Assembly (NCBI GenBank): GCA_027924585.1
Contig: BSBM01000904.1
Coordinates: 22,033,001-22,097,000 of the forward strand
Source of the DNA: Larix kaempferi
Lineage: Eukaryota > Streptophyta > Pinopsida > Pinales > Pinaceae
Direction: 5' to 3'
DNA length: 64,000 bases
Shown here: in pieces, positions 46,769 to 57,922 of the stretch
How positions within the stretch are numbered: position 1 is the first letter of the stretch
Layout of the letters: the number at the start of each line of letters is the position of its first letter
Translations under genes and position numbers: made by a program
The notes under the pieces: model-generated
What the model was told of the DNA's origin: nothing
The model's database searches: none
The model's input: the letters and a program-made list of their open reading frames with translations, nothing else

Positions 46769-46780
46769 GCTCTGATACCA
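46769..46780 (-). promoter_or_regulatory. Primer binding site, initiator-Met type (array, repeated)
   Basis: The minus strand reads TGGTATCAGAGC one base after the LTR end CTACA. The same site recurs at 51233-51244, 55697-55708 and 60161-60172. Complementarity to initiator tRNA-Met covers about 12 bases and then diverges. Confidence 0.8.
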
Positions 46781-46781
46781 C

Positions 46782-48807
46782 TGTAGTGTCCCTTGTTAGG
46801 AATTTTATTAAAATGGCAATTTTCCACTTTTTTTCTCTAGTTCGACCTTTGACTAGTTTGATCTCTAGGTCCCAAATTTGCCCCAAATGATTTCAAATCT
46901 TCTGAGAAGGTATATGAATGAGATTAGAACATAAATATGTGTTTTAAGGATGCCTTTGTACCTTTAAAATACTTCTTCAAATACTCTTTCAATTCTGGCC
47001 AATGTAGGGAACTTTACTAGTAATTTGCCTTTGACTAGTATTGGTCTCTATGTCTCGAATTGACTCCAAATGCCTTCAAATCTTCAAGGAAGGTGTATTA
47101 ATGATATTAAGACTTGAATATGATGTTCAGGGATGATATATGGCCACCAAAATACCTCTGCAAACTCTCTTAAGATTCTGGACCAAGTATGCAATTTTAC
47201 TAGTAATTTGGGGTTCAAATCCCCCTGGGGTAAGTATTGAAAATGGCTTCCCAAATGCCTCCAAAGCCACTCAAATTTCTGAACAGAGGTAGGGAATGTA
47301 TTAAGGATTTTATTAAGGTCTCATGTGCACCATTAATTGATTATTATATCTGTTCCAACCCTCTCCCATTCAACTGCAAAAATCACCAATTCGACCCTTG
47401 GGGAAATGGCACTATTTCTTCTCCCAGTGCAATTAAACTAAGTAAAAATACTTCAAATGCTCAAGTACAGTACATGAAACTTGTAGAATACATCCATGGA
47501 ATTATATTGACCACAAATATATCAGATAATCATCCATCCATTCGAAATCATCATCAATACATTGGCTCACAACAAGGTAGTGGGGAAATGGCATTGTTCT
47601 TCCATTAAAAATGAGATTTATACATTTCTACTTGGAATTTCGACCTGAAACTTTTTGGAGATGAAGAACAGAGTATTTAATTCATATTACAAAAGAAATG
47701 GGGCATTAAAAGCTTCCCCAAAGAGTACAATAGCTCACCAAAAACGCCCTCCCTCAAGGATCAAGAATATGCCATCAAAACCGGAAATGGTTGAAGGAGT
47801 GAGCTGCAATAGAAGAAACCATGAGCTGCCCTGTAGCTTACACCTGCAAATAAAGACTCCATTAAAGCTACAAATGAAAGGTCTGAATGGCCTTTCCAAT
47901 TACCAACTTGGATGGGAATCTTTCACCCTCGAAATTGGCTAAGGCAAGAAACTAGTCATCCACTAGCTCTCCCTCTTCACAAATGCAATTACAAATTCTA
48001 CAAATGATCAAAAGCTGGTTTCATTATTTGTTATTGACATTTATAAACTTCTAATGTCCTCCATGGGTCGAATTCATTCCAAGAGACTCATGCCAACTCA
48101 TGTTGGAAAGAGATTCCAAAGAACGCCACTTGTACAACAATTCCTAGTCTCCCACTTCCACCAAATCACATGTGGAAGCATCTTAGCTGCCCTAACACCC
48201 TTGAGCGCCCTCTTGGAGTCTATTTTTAGCCCTGACATGTCATATATGTCATATGTCAGCCTTCAGGTCTGATTTGTGTCATAGGTGTCATAGCATCTTC
48301 ATCATTGTTGTCATAGAGCTAGGGAATCTAGCCCAAGTGTCTCACTAGCTCCAAATTGCCTCTTCCTCTTCCATGGGAGTTACTCTTCCTCTATATTTCG
48401 ACCTTGGATGAGTCATGCAATGAATAATACCTTTTGGACTTCCCCAAGTATATTACCATTCACCTTGAATTCGAATTGGTGAGAGAATGATGCCAAGTGT
48501 AGTGGGGAAATCTAGCCATATGTGGGTCCCACTTCCTCCATGTGTCTTCATGATGAAATGCCACTTTGATTTTCACTTGTATATATTTATTTAGCTCCTT
48601 TATTAAATATTTATGCCATTCTAATGTTCAAACATCATTTATTATCCCCATTATTCCAAATCCCAAAGCTTCCACCCCAAACCTAGGAAACTAGTAATTT
48701 TCCTCCTTGGCAATTATTTGACCTTTAGCATCAATTTGACAAACTCTAATGAATAGGGCCAATGTGATTAGGCCATTGTGACCCAATACCAAATTTGGGA
48801 CATGACA
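46782..48807 (-). repeat. Array LTR 1 (2026 bp)
   Basis: Bounded on the right by the polypurine tract of internal 1 and on the left by the primer binding site of the truncated leftmost internal region. Private variants include 'aaagctacaaatg' (47867), where the other copies have 'ctcc'. Plus-strand readings of 72-123 codons inside each LTR have no recognisable content. A minus-strand TATA-like AATATATAC lies near 48585. Confidence 0.85.
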
Positions 48808-48990
48808 AATCCTCCCTTCCCAATATTGCTTGTCCTCAAGCAATTTTAAACATGGGTGTTGAAGAACCTGCTTTCTGTATAATTCTTTGAAGTTGCCATT
48901 GAATTGCCCAACCTTGAGTCTTTGAGTTTCCATGAAGATTTTAGAGAGGAACCACCATGCTTGCTGCTGCACTACTATGATAAAAATCAC
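48691..48990 (-). other. Pol-like C-terminal scrap at the polypurine tract (repeated)
   Basis: The minus-strand reading directly after the long ORF contains 'HPCLKLLEDKQYWEGRICHV', running through the polypurine tract into the LTR. Many plant Ty3/gypsy pol ORFs end in a similar 'LEDK' plus G-rich stretch at this position, so this may be the last vestige of a lost pol gene. The same reading recurs at 53155, 57619 and 62083. It is not claimed as a translated gene. Confidence 0.35.
48808..48821 (-). promoter_or_regulatory. Polypurine tract (array, repeated)
   Basis: The minus strand reads GGGAAGGGAGGATT immediately before the LTR start TGTCATGTCCC. It recurs at 53272, 57736 and 62200. Confidence 0.8.
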
Positions 48991-48994
48991 TTTA

Positions 48995-51091
48995 TTAAGT
49001 GGGGAAATCCATATCCCATACTGCTTGTTTCCCCAAAAAATTTGAAACCAATGAGATAAAAATTATTCCAGGGTCCCATTGTTTGTATTGCACCCCAATA
49101 ATTAAGAGTGCTCTCCAACCCACACCATTAGTTAAGAGGATTCCTGGATCCCATTTTCTTGTATGCATCCTTCCAAACATCATGAGTACCAAATATATAT
49201 CATCAAAGTACATAACAACATAATGAAAATGTACATCAAGGATATACTTAATCAAAGAGTCATGAAGGTGCTTATACCTCCAAGCAAGTAGACCACCATT
49301 TTCCAAGTGCATACAAGCTTCAAGTGACCAATCAAATCTGCTCCAATGACATAGGTGAGGATCCCATGTCCTATAATGCTGCTCCAAAAGGATGTGATAT
49401 GCATCAAAATATTCAACCATGTATTCTTTCATCCAAGAAGTGAATGAAGAATCTCCACTAAAATCTGAACCAAATAATGAGCAGAAAAAACAAGGAGACT
49501 TCAAATGACTCAAAGAAGTCTCACCCATACATCCATGAATGTGAGAATCATAAAGATGTAACAAAGTATGTGGCTGCCAACAAAAATGTTCTCCCATCAT
49601 AAATCTATTCACCCAAGTGTTGGATGAAGTTCCTCTAACATAAAATGAACCCAGTGTTGAGCAAGAAAAACCATGAGTCTTCAAGTGACTCAAATCCATA
49701 TCATAGGTACATCCATGTAGATGTGAATCATCATAAAGTGACAAATGATGCTGCTGCAAATGTGAATAAGAATGTGCTCCAACCATGTCATCATAAAAGT
49801 TAAATCTAGGAGTTCCATGCTCCTCATGTGGCACCATCAAAAAGAACCCTTTCACCCATACTTCATTGAGACTAATGTTGCAAAACATGGAATTGTAGGA
49901 AGTAGGAGAATGAACTAACTCACCCAAATGATCAAAAAGTGCAGAAGTTTCATCATGGGAAGGATCCATATGGGTAGTATCATGCAGCTCCTTCAAAAGT
50001 GTGAACTCTTTGTCATAGTTTGGTTCCAATGTAGAGGAATCATGCTCTTCTTTAAAAATTGCATAACCTTCATCAAGAGGCAATTCAAATTCCTCTTCCA
50101 CCACATCAAGTGTTTGGATCTCTTCAAGTTCATCTTCAAACACATCAAGAACATTCAAATTTTCACATTTCTCATGATCCACCATGTCATGAGAATCCTC
50201 CAAACAATCTACCATTTGACAATCTGAAACATAGGAGGAAAAACAAGTATCTTGCAACTTTTCAAGAAGTTGCTCATTTTGAATTGTGAGCTTATGAATA
50301 TCCTCATTATTCTTCAAGTATGCATCATGTAACAATTCATTAAGCTCAAACAAATGGTTTCTATCAAAAAGCAAAGACATGAAATTACCTTTGATGTGGC
50401 ACATTGCTCTTTGAATCTTCTCCATGTCTTCAAGGAAGGATGTTTCCTCCAATGAAGTAGCTCTCCAACAAGAATTTGACACCAATGCTTGAGTGTCATG
50501 GAGAATGCTGAGGGACTCTTGGATCTTCTTTTCATTCATCTTTAAGTACCCTTCAAGAAAATGAGGCTCTTGCAAATGAACCTCCCCATCTTCTTCATTT
50601 TTTCTTGGACCAACTTCATGAAGCTCAAGTGGTGATGGGGAAGTTGATCTTGGTTCTTCTTCAACTGCTGCAAGGTCTTCATTATCATGCTTAATGGAAC
50701 TTGGGCTTGCAGCAACATTTTCAAAAGTGATCTCTATGTCACCAACATAGAGGTGTGAGCACCCATCAATAGGTACTCCTTCATAGTTTAAGCATCCATC
50801 AGTAGATGCTCTTTGGTTCATGTCTAAGCTAGAAGGTGTCTCGAAATGATCTTCCATATTTTCAATAGAATATTCTTCACTATCTTGTGATGTCTCTTCC
50901 TTTTGCTCCTTCAAGCAAGCTGTTGCATTTTGCCCCTTGGTTTCCTTAAAATCAATAATTTTTTCCACAAGTTCGATAGAAAACAATTCGAATCCTTCCT
51001 TAATTTGCTTGGTCATATCTTCAAATATTGTTTTCATAATTTTTATATGCTCCTCACCATCATATGAGGCTCCCTTTTCATCCCTAGTCAT
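48995..51091 (-). CDS. Unrecognised 698-residue element protein, unit 1
   Basis: I do not recognise this protein. It is the only long ORF of the element, starting about 140 bases after the primer binding site and filling most of the internal region. Residues 1-50 are charged and helix-prone. Residues 60-170 are Glu/Ser-rich. Residues 180-280 look coiled-coil-like. Residues 295-395 are strongly acidic. Residues 450-498 and 510-558 are an internal duplication with an exact 60-residue offset: HGC (459/519), LSHLK (467/527) and W (493/553) are conserved. The C-terminal third has three W-D-P motifs (576-578, 647-649, 672-674) and Trp/Tyr-rich segments. No zinc knuckle, protease DSG, RT YxDD or integrase motif is seen. 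Variants specific to this unit against units 2 and 3 include L240, E273, Y573 and Y616. Confidence 0.6.
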   Translation of the reverse strand: MTRDEKGASYDGEEHIKIMKTIFEDMTKQIKEGFELFSIELVEKIIDFKETKGQNATACLKEQKEETSQDSEEYSIENMEDHFETPSSLDMNQRASTDGCLNYEGVPIDGCSHLYVGDIEITFENVAASPSSIKHDNEDLAAVEEEPRSTSPSPLELHEVGPRKNEEDGEVHLQEPHFLEGYLKMNEKKIQESLSILHDTQALVSNSCWRATSLEETSFLEDMEKIQRAMCHIKGNFMSLLFDRNHLFELNELLHDAYLKNNEDIHKLTIQNEQLLEKLQDTCFSSYVSDCQMVDCLEDSHDMVDHEKCENLNVLDVFEDELEEIQTLDVVEEEFELPLDEGYAIFKEEHDSSTLEPNYDKEFTLLKELHDTTHMDPSHDETSALFDHLGELVHSPTSYNSMFCNISLNEVWVKGFFLMVPHEEHGTPRFNFYDDMVGAHSYSHLQQHHLSLYDDSHLHGCTYDMDLSHLKTHGFSCSTLGSFYVRGTSSNTWVNRFMMGEHFCWQPHTLLHLYDSHIHGCMGETSLSHLKSPCFFCSLFGSDFSGDSSFTSWMKEYMVEYFDAYHILLEQHYRTWDPHLCHWSRFDWSLEACMHLENGGLLAWRYKHLHDSLIKYILDVHFHYVVMYFDDIYLVLMMFGRMHTRKWDPGILLTNGVGWRALLIIGVQYKQWDPGIIFISLVSNFLGKQAVWDMDFPT

Positions 51092-51245
51092 AGTTCCCTC
51101 AAAAAATTTGCTCTTCTTCTCCTACTTTTTTTTTTTCCTCTTCAACAAAAGCACTTTTGGTTTCAATATATAATGGTGGTACCTAAATTCTTTTCCTCAT
51201 AGATATTATACCACATCAGGTGCCAAGATCATGCTCTGATACCAC

Positions 51246-53271
51246 TGTAGTGTCCCTTGTTAGGAATTTTATTAAAATGGCAATTTTCCACTTTTTTTCT
51301 CTAGTTCGACCTTTGACTAGTTTGATCTCTAGGTCCCAAATTTGCCCCAAATGATTTCAAATCTTCTGAGAAGGTATATGAATGAGATTAGAACATAAAT
51401 ATGTGTTTTAAGGATGCCTTTGTACCTTTAAAATACTTCTTCAAATACTCTTTCAATTCTGGCCAATGTAGGGAACTTTACTAGTAATTTGCCTTTGACT
51501 AGTATTGGTCTCTATGTCTCGAATTGACTCCAAATGCCTTCAAATCTTCAAGGAAGGTGTATTAATGATATTAAGACTTGAATATGATGTTCAGGGATGA
51601 TATATGGCCACCAAAATACCTCTGCAAACTCTCTTAAGATTCTGGACCAAGTATGCAATTTTACTAGTAATTTGGGGTTCAAATCCCCCTGGGGTAAGTA
51701 TTGAAAATGGCTTCCCAAATGCCTCCAAAGCCACTCAAATTTCTGAACAGAGGTAGGGAATGTATTAAGGATTTTATTAAGGTCTCATGTGCACCATTAA
51801 TTGATTATTATATCTGTTCCAACCCTCTCCCATTCAACTGCAAAAATCACCAATTCGACCCTTGGGGAAATGGCACTATTTCTTCTCCCAGTGCAATTAA
51901 ACTAAGTAAAAATACTTCAAATGCTCAAGTACAGTACATGAAACTTGTAGAATACATCCATGGAATTATATTGACCACAAATATATCAGAGAATCATCCA
52001 TCCATTCAAAATCATCATCAATACATTGGCTCACAACAAGGTAGTGGGGAAATGGCATTGTTCTTCCATTAAAAATGAGATTTATACATTTCTACTTGGA
52101 ATTTCGACCTGAAACTTTTTGGAGATGAAGAAAAGAGTATTTAATTCATATTACAAAAGAAATGGGGCATTAAAAGCTTCCCCAAAGAGTACAATAGCTC
52201 ACCAAAAACGCCCTTCCTCAAGGATCAAGAATATGCCATCAAAACCGGAAATGGTTGAAGGAGTGAGCTGCAATAGAAGAAACCATGAGCTGCCCTGTAG
52301 CTTACACCTGCAAATAAAGACTCCATTAAAGCTCCAAATGAAAGGTCTGAATGGCCTTTCCAATTACCAACTTGGATGGGAATCTTTCACCCTCGAAATT
52401 GGCTAAGGCAAGAAACTAGTCATCCACTAGCTCTCCCTCTTCACAAATGCAATTACAAATTCTACAAATGATCAAAAGCTGGTTTCATTATTTGTTATTG
52501 ACATTTATAAACTTCTAATGTCCTCCATGGGTCGAATTCATTCCAAGAGACTCATGCCAACTCATGTTGGAAAGAGATTCCAAAGAACGCCACTTGTACA
52601 ACAATTCCTAGTCTCCCACTTCCACCAAATCACATGTGGAAGCATCTTAGCTGCCCTAACACCCTTGAGCGCCCTCTTGGAGTCTATTTTTAGCCCTGAC
52701 CTGTCATATATGTCATATGTCAGCCTTCAGGTCTGATTTGTGTCATAGGTGTCATAGCATCTTCATCATTGTTGTCATAGAGCTAGGGAATCTAGCCCAA
52801 GTGTCTCACTAGCTCCAAATTGCCTCTTCCTCTTCCATGGGAGTTACTCTTCCTCTATATTTCGACCTTGGATGAGTCATGCAATGAATAATACCTTTTG
52901 GACTTCCCCAAGTATATTACCATTCACCTTGAATTCGAATTGGTGAGAGAATGATGCCAATTGTAGTGGGGAAATCTAGCCATATGTGGGTCCCACTTCC
53001 TCCATGTGTCTTCATGATGAAATGCCACTTTGATTTTCACTTGTATATATTTATTTAGCTCCTTTATTAAATATTTATGCCATTCTAATGTTCAAACATC
53101 ATTTATTATCCCCATTATTCCAAATCCCAAAGCTTCCACCCCAAACCTAGGAAACTAGTAATTTTCCTCCTTGGCAATTATTTGACCTTTAGCATCAATT
53201 TGACAAACTCTAATGAATAGGGCCAATGTGATTAGGCCATTGTGACCCAATACCAAATTTGGGACATGACA
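51246..53271 (-). repeat. Array LTR 2 (2026 bp)
   Basis: Same boundaries as LTR 1. Variants private to this copy include 'gatgccaattgtagtg' (others 'aagtg', near 52958), 'ccattcaaaatc' (52006) and 'gacctgtcat' (52699). Confidence 0.85.
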
Positions 53272-53458
53272 AATCCTCCCTTCCCAATATTGCTTGTCCT
53301 CAAGCAATTTTAAACATGGGTGTTGAAGAACCTGCTTTCTGTATAATTCTTTGAAGTTGCCATTGAATTGCCCAACCTTGAGTCTTTGAGTTTCCATGAA
53401 GATTTTAGAGAGGAACCACCATGCTTGCTGCTGCACTACTATGATAAAAATCACTTTA

Positions 53459-55555
53459 TTAAGTGGGGAAATCCATATCCCATACTGCTTGTTTCCCCAA
53501 AAAATTTGAAACCAATGAGATAAAAATTATTCCAGGGTCCCATTGTTTGTATTGCACCCCAATAATTAAGAGTGCTCTCCAACCCACACCATTAGTTAAG
53601 AGGATTCCTGGATCCCATTTTCTTGTATGCATCCTTCCAAACATCATGAGTACCAAATATATATCATCAAAGTACATAACAACATAATGAAAATGTACAT
53701 CAAGGATATGCTTAATCAAAGAGTCATGAAGGTGCTTATACCTCCAAGCAAGTAGACCACCATTTTCCAAGTGCATACAAGCTTCAAGTGACCAATCAAA
53801 TCTGCTCCAATGACATAGGTGAGGATCCCATGTCCTAAAATGCTGCTCCAAAAGGATGTGATATGCATCAAAATATTCAACCATGTATTCTTTCATCCAA
53901 GAAGTGAATGAAGAATCTCCACTAAAATCTGAACCAAATAATGAGCAGAAAAAACAAGGAGACTTCAAATGACTCAAAGAAGTCTCACCCATACATCCAT
54001 GAATGTGAGAATCATAAAGATGTAACAAAGTATGTGGCTGCCAACAAAAATGTTCTCCCATCATAAATCTATTCACCCAAGTGTTGGATGAAGTTCCTCT
54101 AACATAAAATGAACCCAGTGTTGAGCAAGAAAAACCATGAGTCTTCAAGTGACTCAAATCCATATCATAGGTACATCCATGTAGATGTGAATCATCATAA
54201 AGTGACAAATGATGCTGCTGCAAATGTGAATAAGAATGTGCTCCAACCATGTCATCATAAAAGTTAAATCTAGGAGTTCCATGCTCCTCATGTGGCACCA
54301 TCAAAAAGAACCCTTTCACCCATACTTCATTGAGACTAATGTTGCAAAACATGGAATTGTAGGAAGTAGGAGAATGAACTAACTCACCCAAATGATCAAA
54401 AAGTGCAGAAGTTTCATCATGGGAAGGATCCATATGGGTAGTATCATGCAGCTCCTTCAAAAGTGTGAACTCTTTGTCATAGTTTGGTTCCAATGTAGAG
54501 GAATCATGCTCTTCTTTAAAAATTGCATAACCTTCATCAAGAGGCAATTCAAATTCCTCTTCCACCACATCAAGTGTTTGGATCTCTTCAAGTTCATCTT
54601 CAAACACATCAAGAACATTCAAATTTTCACATTTCTCATGATCCACCATGTCATGAGAATCCTCCAAACAATCTACCATTTGACAATCTGAAACATAGGA
54701 GGAAAAACAAGTATCTTGCAACTTTTCAAGAAGTTGCTTATTTTGAATTGTGAGCTTATGAATATCCTCATTATTCTTCAAGTATGCATCATGTAACAAT
54801 TCATTAAGCTCAAACAAATGGTTTCTATCAAAAAGAAAAGACATGAAATTACCTTTGATGTGGCACATTGCTCTTTGAATCTTCTCCATGTCTTCAAGGA
54901 AGGATGTTTCCTCCAATGAAGTAGCTCTCCAACAAGAATTTGACACCAATGCTTGAGTGTCATGGAGAATGCTGAGGGACTCTTGGATCTTCTTTTCATT
55001 CATCTTTAAGTACCCTTCAAGAAAATGAGGCTCTTGCAAATGAACCTCCCCATCTTCTTCATTTTTTCTTGGACCAACTTCATGAAGCTCAAGTGGTGAT
55101 GGGGAAGTTGATCTTGGTTCTTCTTCAACTGCTGCAAGGTCTTCATTATCATGCTTAATGGAACTTGGGCTTGCAGCAACATTTTCAAAAGTGATCTCTA
55201 TGTCACCAACATAGAGGTGTGAGCACCCATCAATAGGTACTCCTTCATAGTTTAAGCATCCATCAGTAGATGCTCTTTGGTTCATGTCTAAGCTAGAAGG
55301 TGTCTCGAAATGATCTTCCATATTTTCAATAGAATATTCTTCACTATCTTGTGATGTCTCTTCCTTTTGCTCCTTCAAGCAAGCTGTTGCATTTTGCCCC
55401 TTGGTTTCCTTAAAATCAATAATTTTTTCCACAAGTTCGATAGAAAACAATTCGAATCCTTCCTTAATTTGCTTGGTCATATCTTCAAATATTGTTTTCA
55501 TAATTTTTATATGCTCCTCACCATCATATGAGGCTCCCTTTTCATCCCTAGTCAT
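53459..55555 (-). CDS. Unrecognised 698-residue element protein, unit 2
   Basis: Same architecture as unit 1. It carries F240, K273, F573 and H616, and its protein sequence appears identical to that of unit 3. The ORF is open throughout. Its preservation is explained by recent duplication and does not by itself show selection. Confidence 0.6.
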   Translation of the reverse strand: MTRDEKGASYDGEEHIKIMKTIFEDMTKQIKEGFELFSIELVEKIIDFKETKGQNATACLKEQKEETSQDSEEYSIENMEDHFETPSSLDMNQRASTDGCLNYEGVPIDGCSHLYVGDIEITFENVAASPSSIKHDNEDLAAVEEEPRSTSPSPLELHEVGPRKNEEDGEVHLQEPHFLEGYLKMNEKKIQESLSILHDTQALVSNSCWRATSLEETSFLEDMEKIQRAMCHIKGNFMSFLFDRNHLFELNELLHDAYLKNNEDIHKLTIQNKQLLEKLQDTCFSSYVSDCQMVDCLEDSHDMVDHEKCENLNVLDVFEDELEEIQTLDVVEEEFELPLDEGYAIFKEEHDSSTLEPNYDKEFTLLKELHDTTHMDPSHDETSALFDHLGELVHSPTSYNSMFCNISLNEVWVKGFFLMVPHEEHGTPRFNFYDDMVGAHSYSHLQQHHLSLYDDSHLHGCTYDMDLSHLKTHGFSCSTLGSFYVRGTSSNTWVNRFMMGEHFCWQPHTLLHLYDSHIHGCMGETSLSHLKSPCFFCSLFGSDFSGDSSFTSWMKEYMVEYFDAYHILLEQHFRTWDPHLCHWSRFDWSLEACMHLENGGLLAWRYKHLHDSLIKHILDVHFHYVVMYFDDIYLVLMMFGRMHTRKWDPGILLTNGVGWRALLIIGVQYKQWDPGIIFISLVSNFLGKQAVWDMDFPT

Positions 55556-55709
55556 AGTTCCCTCAAAAAATTTGCTCTTCTTCTCCTACTTTTTTTTTTT
55601 CCTCTTCAACAAAAGCACTTTTGGTTTCAATATATAATGGTGGTACCTAAATTCTTTTCCTCATAGATATTATACCACATCAGGTGCCAAGATCATGCTC
55701 TGATACCAC

Positions 55710-57735
55710 TGTAGTGTCCCTTGTTAGGAATTTTATTAAAATGGCAATTTTCCACTTTTTTTCTCTAGTTCGACCTTTGACTAGTTTGATCTCTAGGTCC
55801 CAAATTTGCCCCAAATGATTTCAAATCTTCTGAGAAGGTATATGAATGAGATTAGAACATAAATATGTGTTTTAAGGATGCCTTTGTACCTTTAAAATAC
55901 TTCTTCAAATACTCTTTCAATTCTGGCCAATGTAGGGAACTTTACTAGTAATTTGCCTTTGACTAGTATTGGTCTCTATGTCTCGAATTGACTCCAAATG
56001 CCTTCAAATCTTCAAGGAAGGTGTATTAATGATATTAAGACTTGAATATGATGTTCAGGGATGATATATGGCCACCAAAATACCTCTGCAAACTCTCTTA
56101 AGATTCTGGACCAAGTATGCAATTTTACTAGTAATTTGGGGTTCAAATCCCCCTGGGGTAAGTATTGAAAATGGCTTCCCAAATGCCTCCAAAGCCACTC
56201 AAATTTCTGAACAGAGGTAGGGAATGTATTAAGGATTTTATTAAGGTCTCATGTGCACCATTAATTGATTATTATATCTGTTCCAACCCTCTCCCATTCA
56301 ACTGCAAAAATCACCAATTCGACCCTTGGGGAAATGGCACTATTTCTTCTCCCAGTGCAATTAAACTAAGTAAAAATACTTCAAATGCTCAAGTACAGTA
56401 CATGAAACTTGTAGAATACATCCATGGAATTATATTGACCACAAATATATCAGAGAATCATCCATCCATTCGAAATCATCATCAATACATTGGCTCACAA
56501 CAAGGTAGTGGGGAAATGGCATTGTTCTTCCATTAAAAATGAGATTTATACATTTCTACTTGGAATTTCGACCTGAAACTTTTTGGAGATGAAGAACAGA
56601 GTATTTAATTCATATTACAAAAGAAATGGGGCATTAAAAGCTTCCCCAAAGAGTACAATAGCTCACCAAAAACGCCCTCCCTCAAGGATCAAGAATATGC
56701 CATCAAAACCGGAAATGGTTGAAGGAGTGAGCTGCAATAGAAGAAACCATGAGCTGCCCTGTAGCTTACACCTGCAAATAAAGACTCCATTAAAGCTCCA
56801 AATGAAAGGTCTGAATGGCCTTTCCAATTACCAACTTGGATGGGAATCTTTCACCCTCGAAATTGGCTAAGGCAAGAAACTAGTCATCCACTAGCTCTCC
56901 CTCTTCACAAATGCAATTACAAATTCTACAAATGATCAAAAGCTGGTTTCATTCTTTGTTATTGACATTTATAAACTTCTAATGTCCTCCATGGGTCGAA
57001 TTCATTCCAAGAGACTCATGCCAACTCATGTTGGGAAGAGATTCCAAAGAACGCCACTTGAACAACAATTCCTAGTCTCCCACTTCCACCAAATCACATG
57101 TGGAAGCATCTTAGCTGCCCTAACACCCTTGAGCGCCCTCTTGGAGTCTATTTTTAGCCCTGACATGTCATATATGTCATATGTCAGCCTTCAGGTCTGA
57201 TTTGTGTCATAGGTGTCATAGCATCTTCATCATTGTTGTCATAGAGCTAGGGAATCTAGCCCAAGTGTCTCACTAGCTCCAAATTGCCTCTTCCTCTTCC
57301 ATGGGAGTTACTCTTCCTCTATATTTCGACCTTGGATGAGTCATGCAATGAATAATACCTTTTGGAATTCCCCAAGTATGTTACCATTCACCTTGAATTC
57401 GAATTGGTGAGAGAATGATGCCAAGTGTAGTGGGGAAATCTAGCCATATGTGGGTCCCACTTCCTCCATGTGTCTTCATGATGAAATGCCACTTTGATTT
57501 TCACTTGTATATATTTATTTAGCTCCTTTATTAAATATTTATGCCATTCTAATGTTCAAACATCATTTATTATCCCCATTATTCCAAATCCCAAAGCTTC
57601 CACCCCAAACCTAGGAAACTAGTAATTTTCCTCCTTGGCAATTATTTGACCTTTAGCATCAATTTGACAAACTCTAATGAATAGGGCCAATGTGATTAGG
57701 CCATTGTGACCCAATACCAAATTTGGGACATGACA
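55710..57735 (-). repeat. Array LTR 3 (2026 bp)
   Basis: It shares with LTR 4, against LTRs 1 and 2, the variants 'gttgggaagag' (57030), 'cttgaacaac' (57058), 'ttttggaattcccc' (57360) and 'aagtatgttacc' (57375). Confidence 0.85.
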
Positions 57736-57922
57736 AATCCTCCCTTCCCAATATTGCTTGTCCTCAAGCAATTTTAAACATGGGTGTTGAAGAACCTGCT
57801 TTCTGTATAATTCTTTGAAGTTGCCATTGAATTGCCCAACCTTGAGTCTTTGAGTTTCCATGAAGATTTTAGAGAGGAACCACCATGCTTGCTGCTGCAC
57901 TACTATGATAAAAATCACTTTA

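Noticed and set aside
47237-47608. Plus-strand 123-codon reading in each LTR (also 95- and 72-codon readings)
   Set aside because: They recur only because the LTR is repeated. There is no recognisable domain, they lie antisense to the element, and they show amino-acid changes between near-identical LTRs.
49928-50289. Plus-strand readings of 76-99 codons inside the 698-residue ORF
   Set aside because: Antisense shadows of the long ORF. Low-complexity His/Ile/Lys content reflects the complement of acidic codons.
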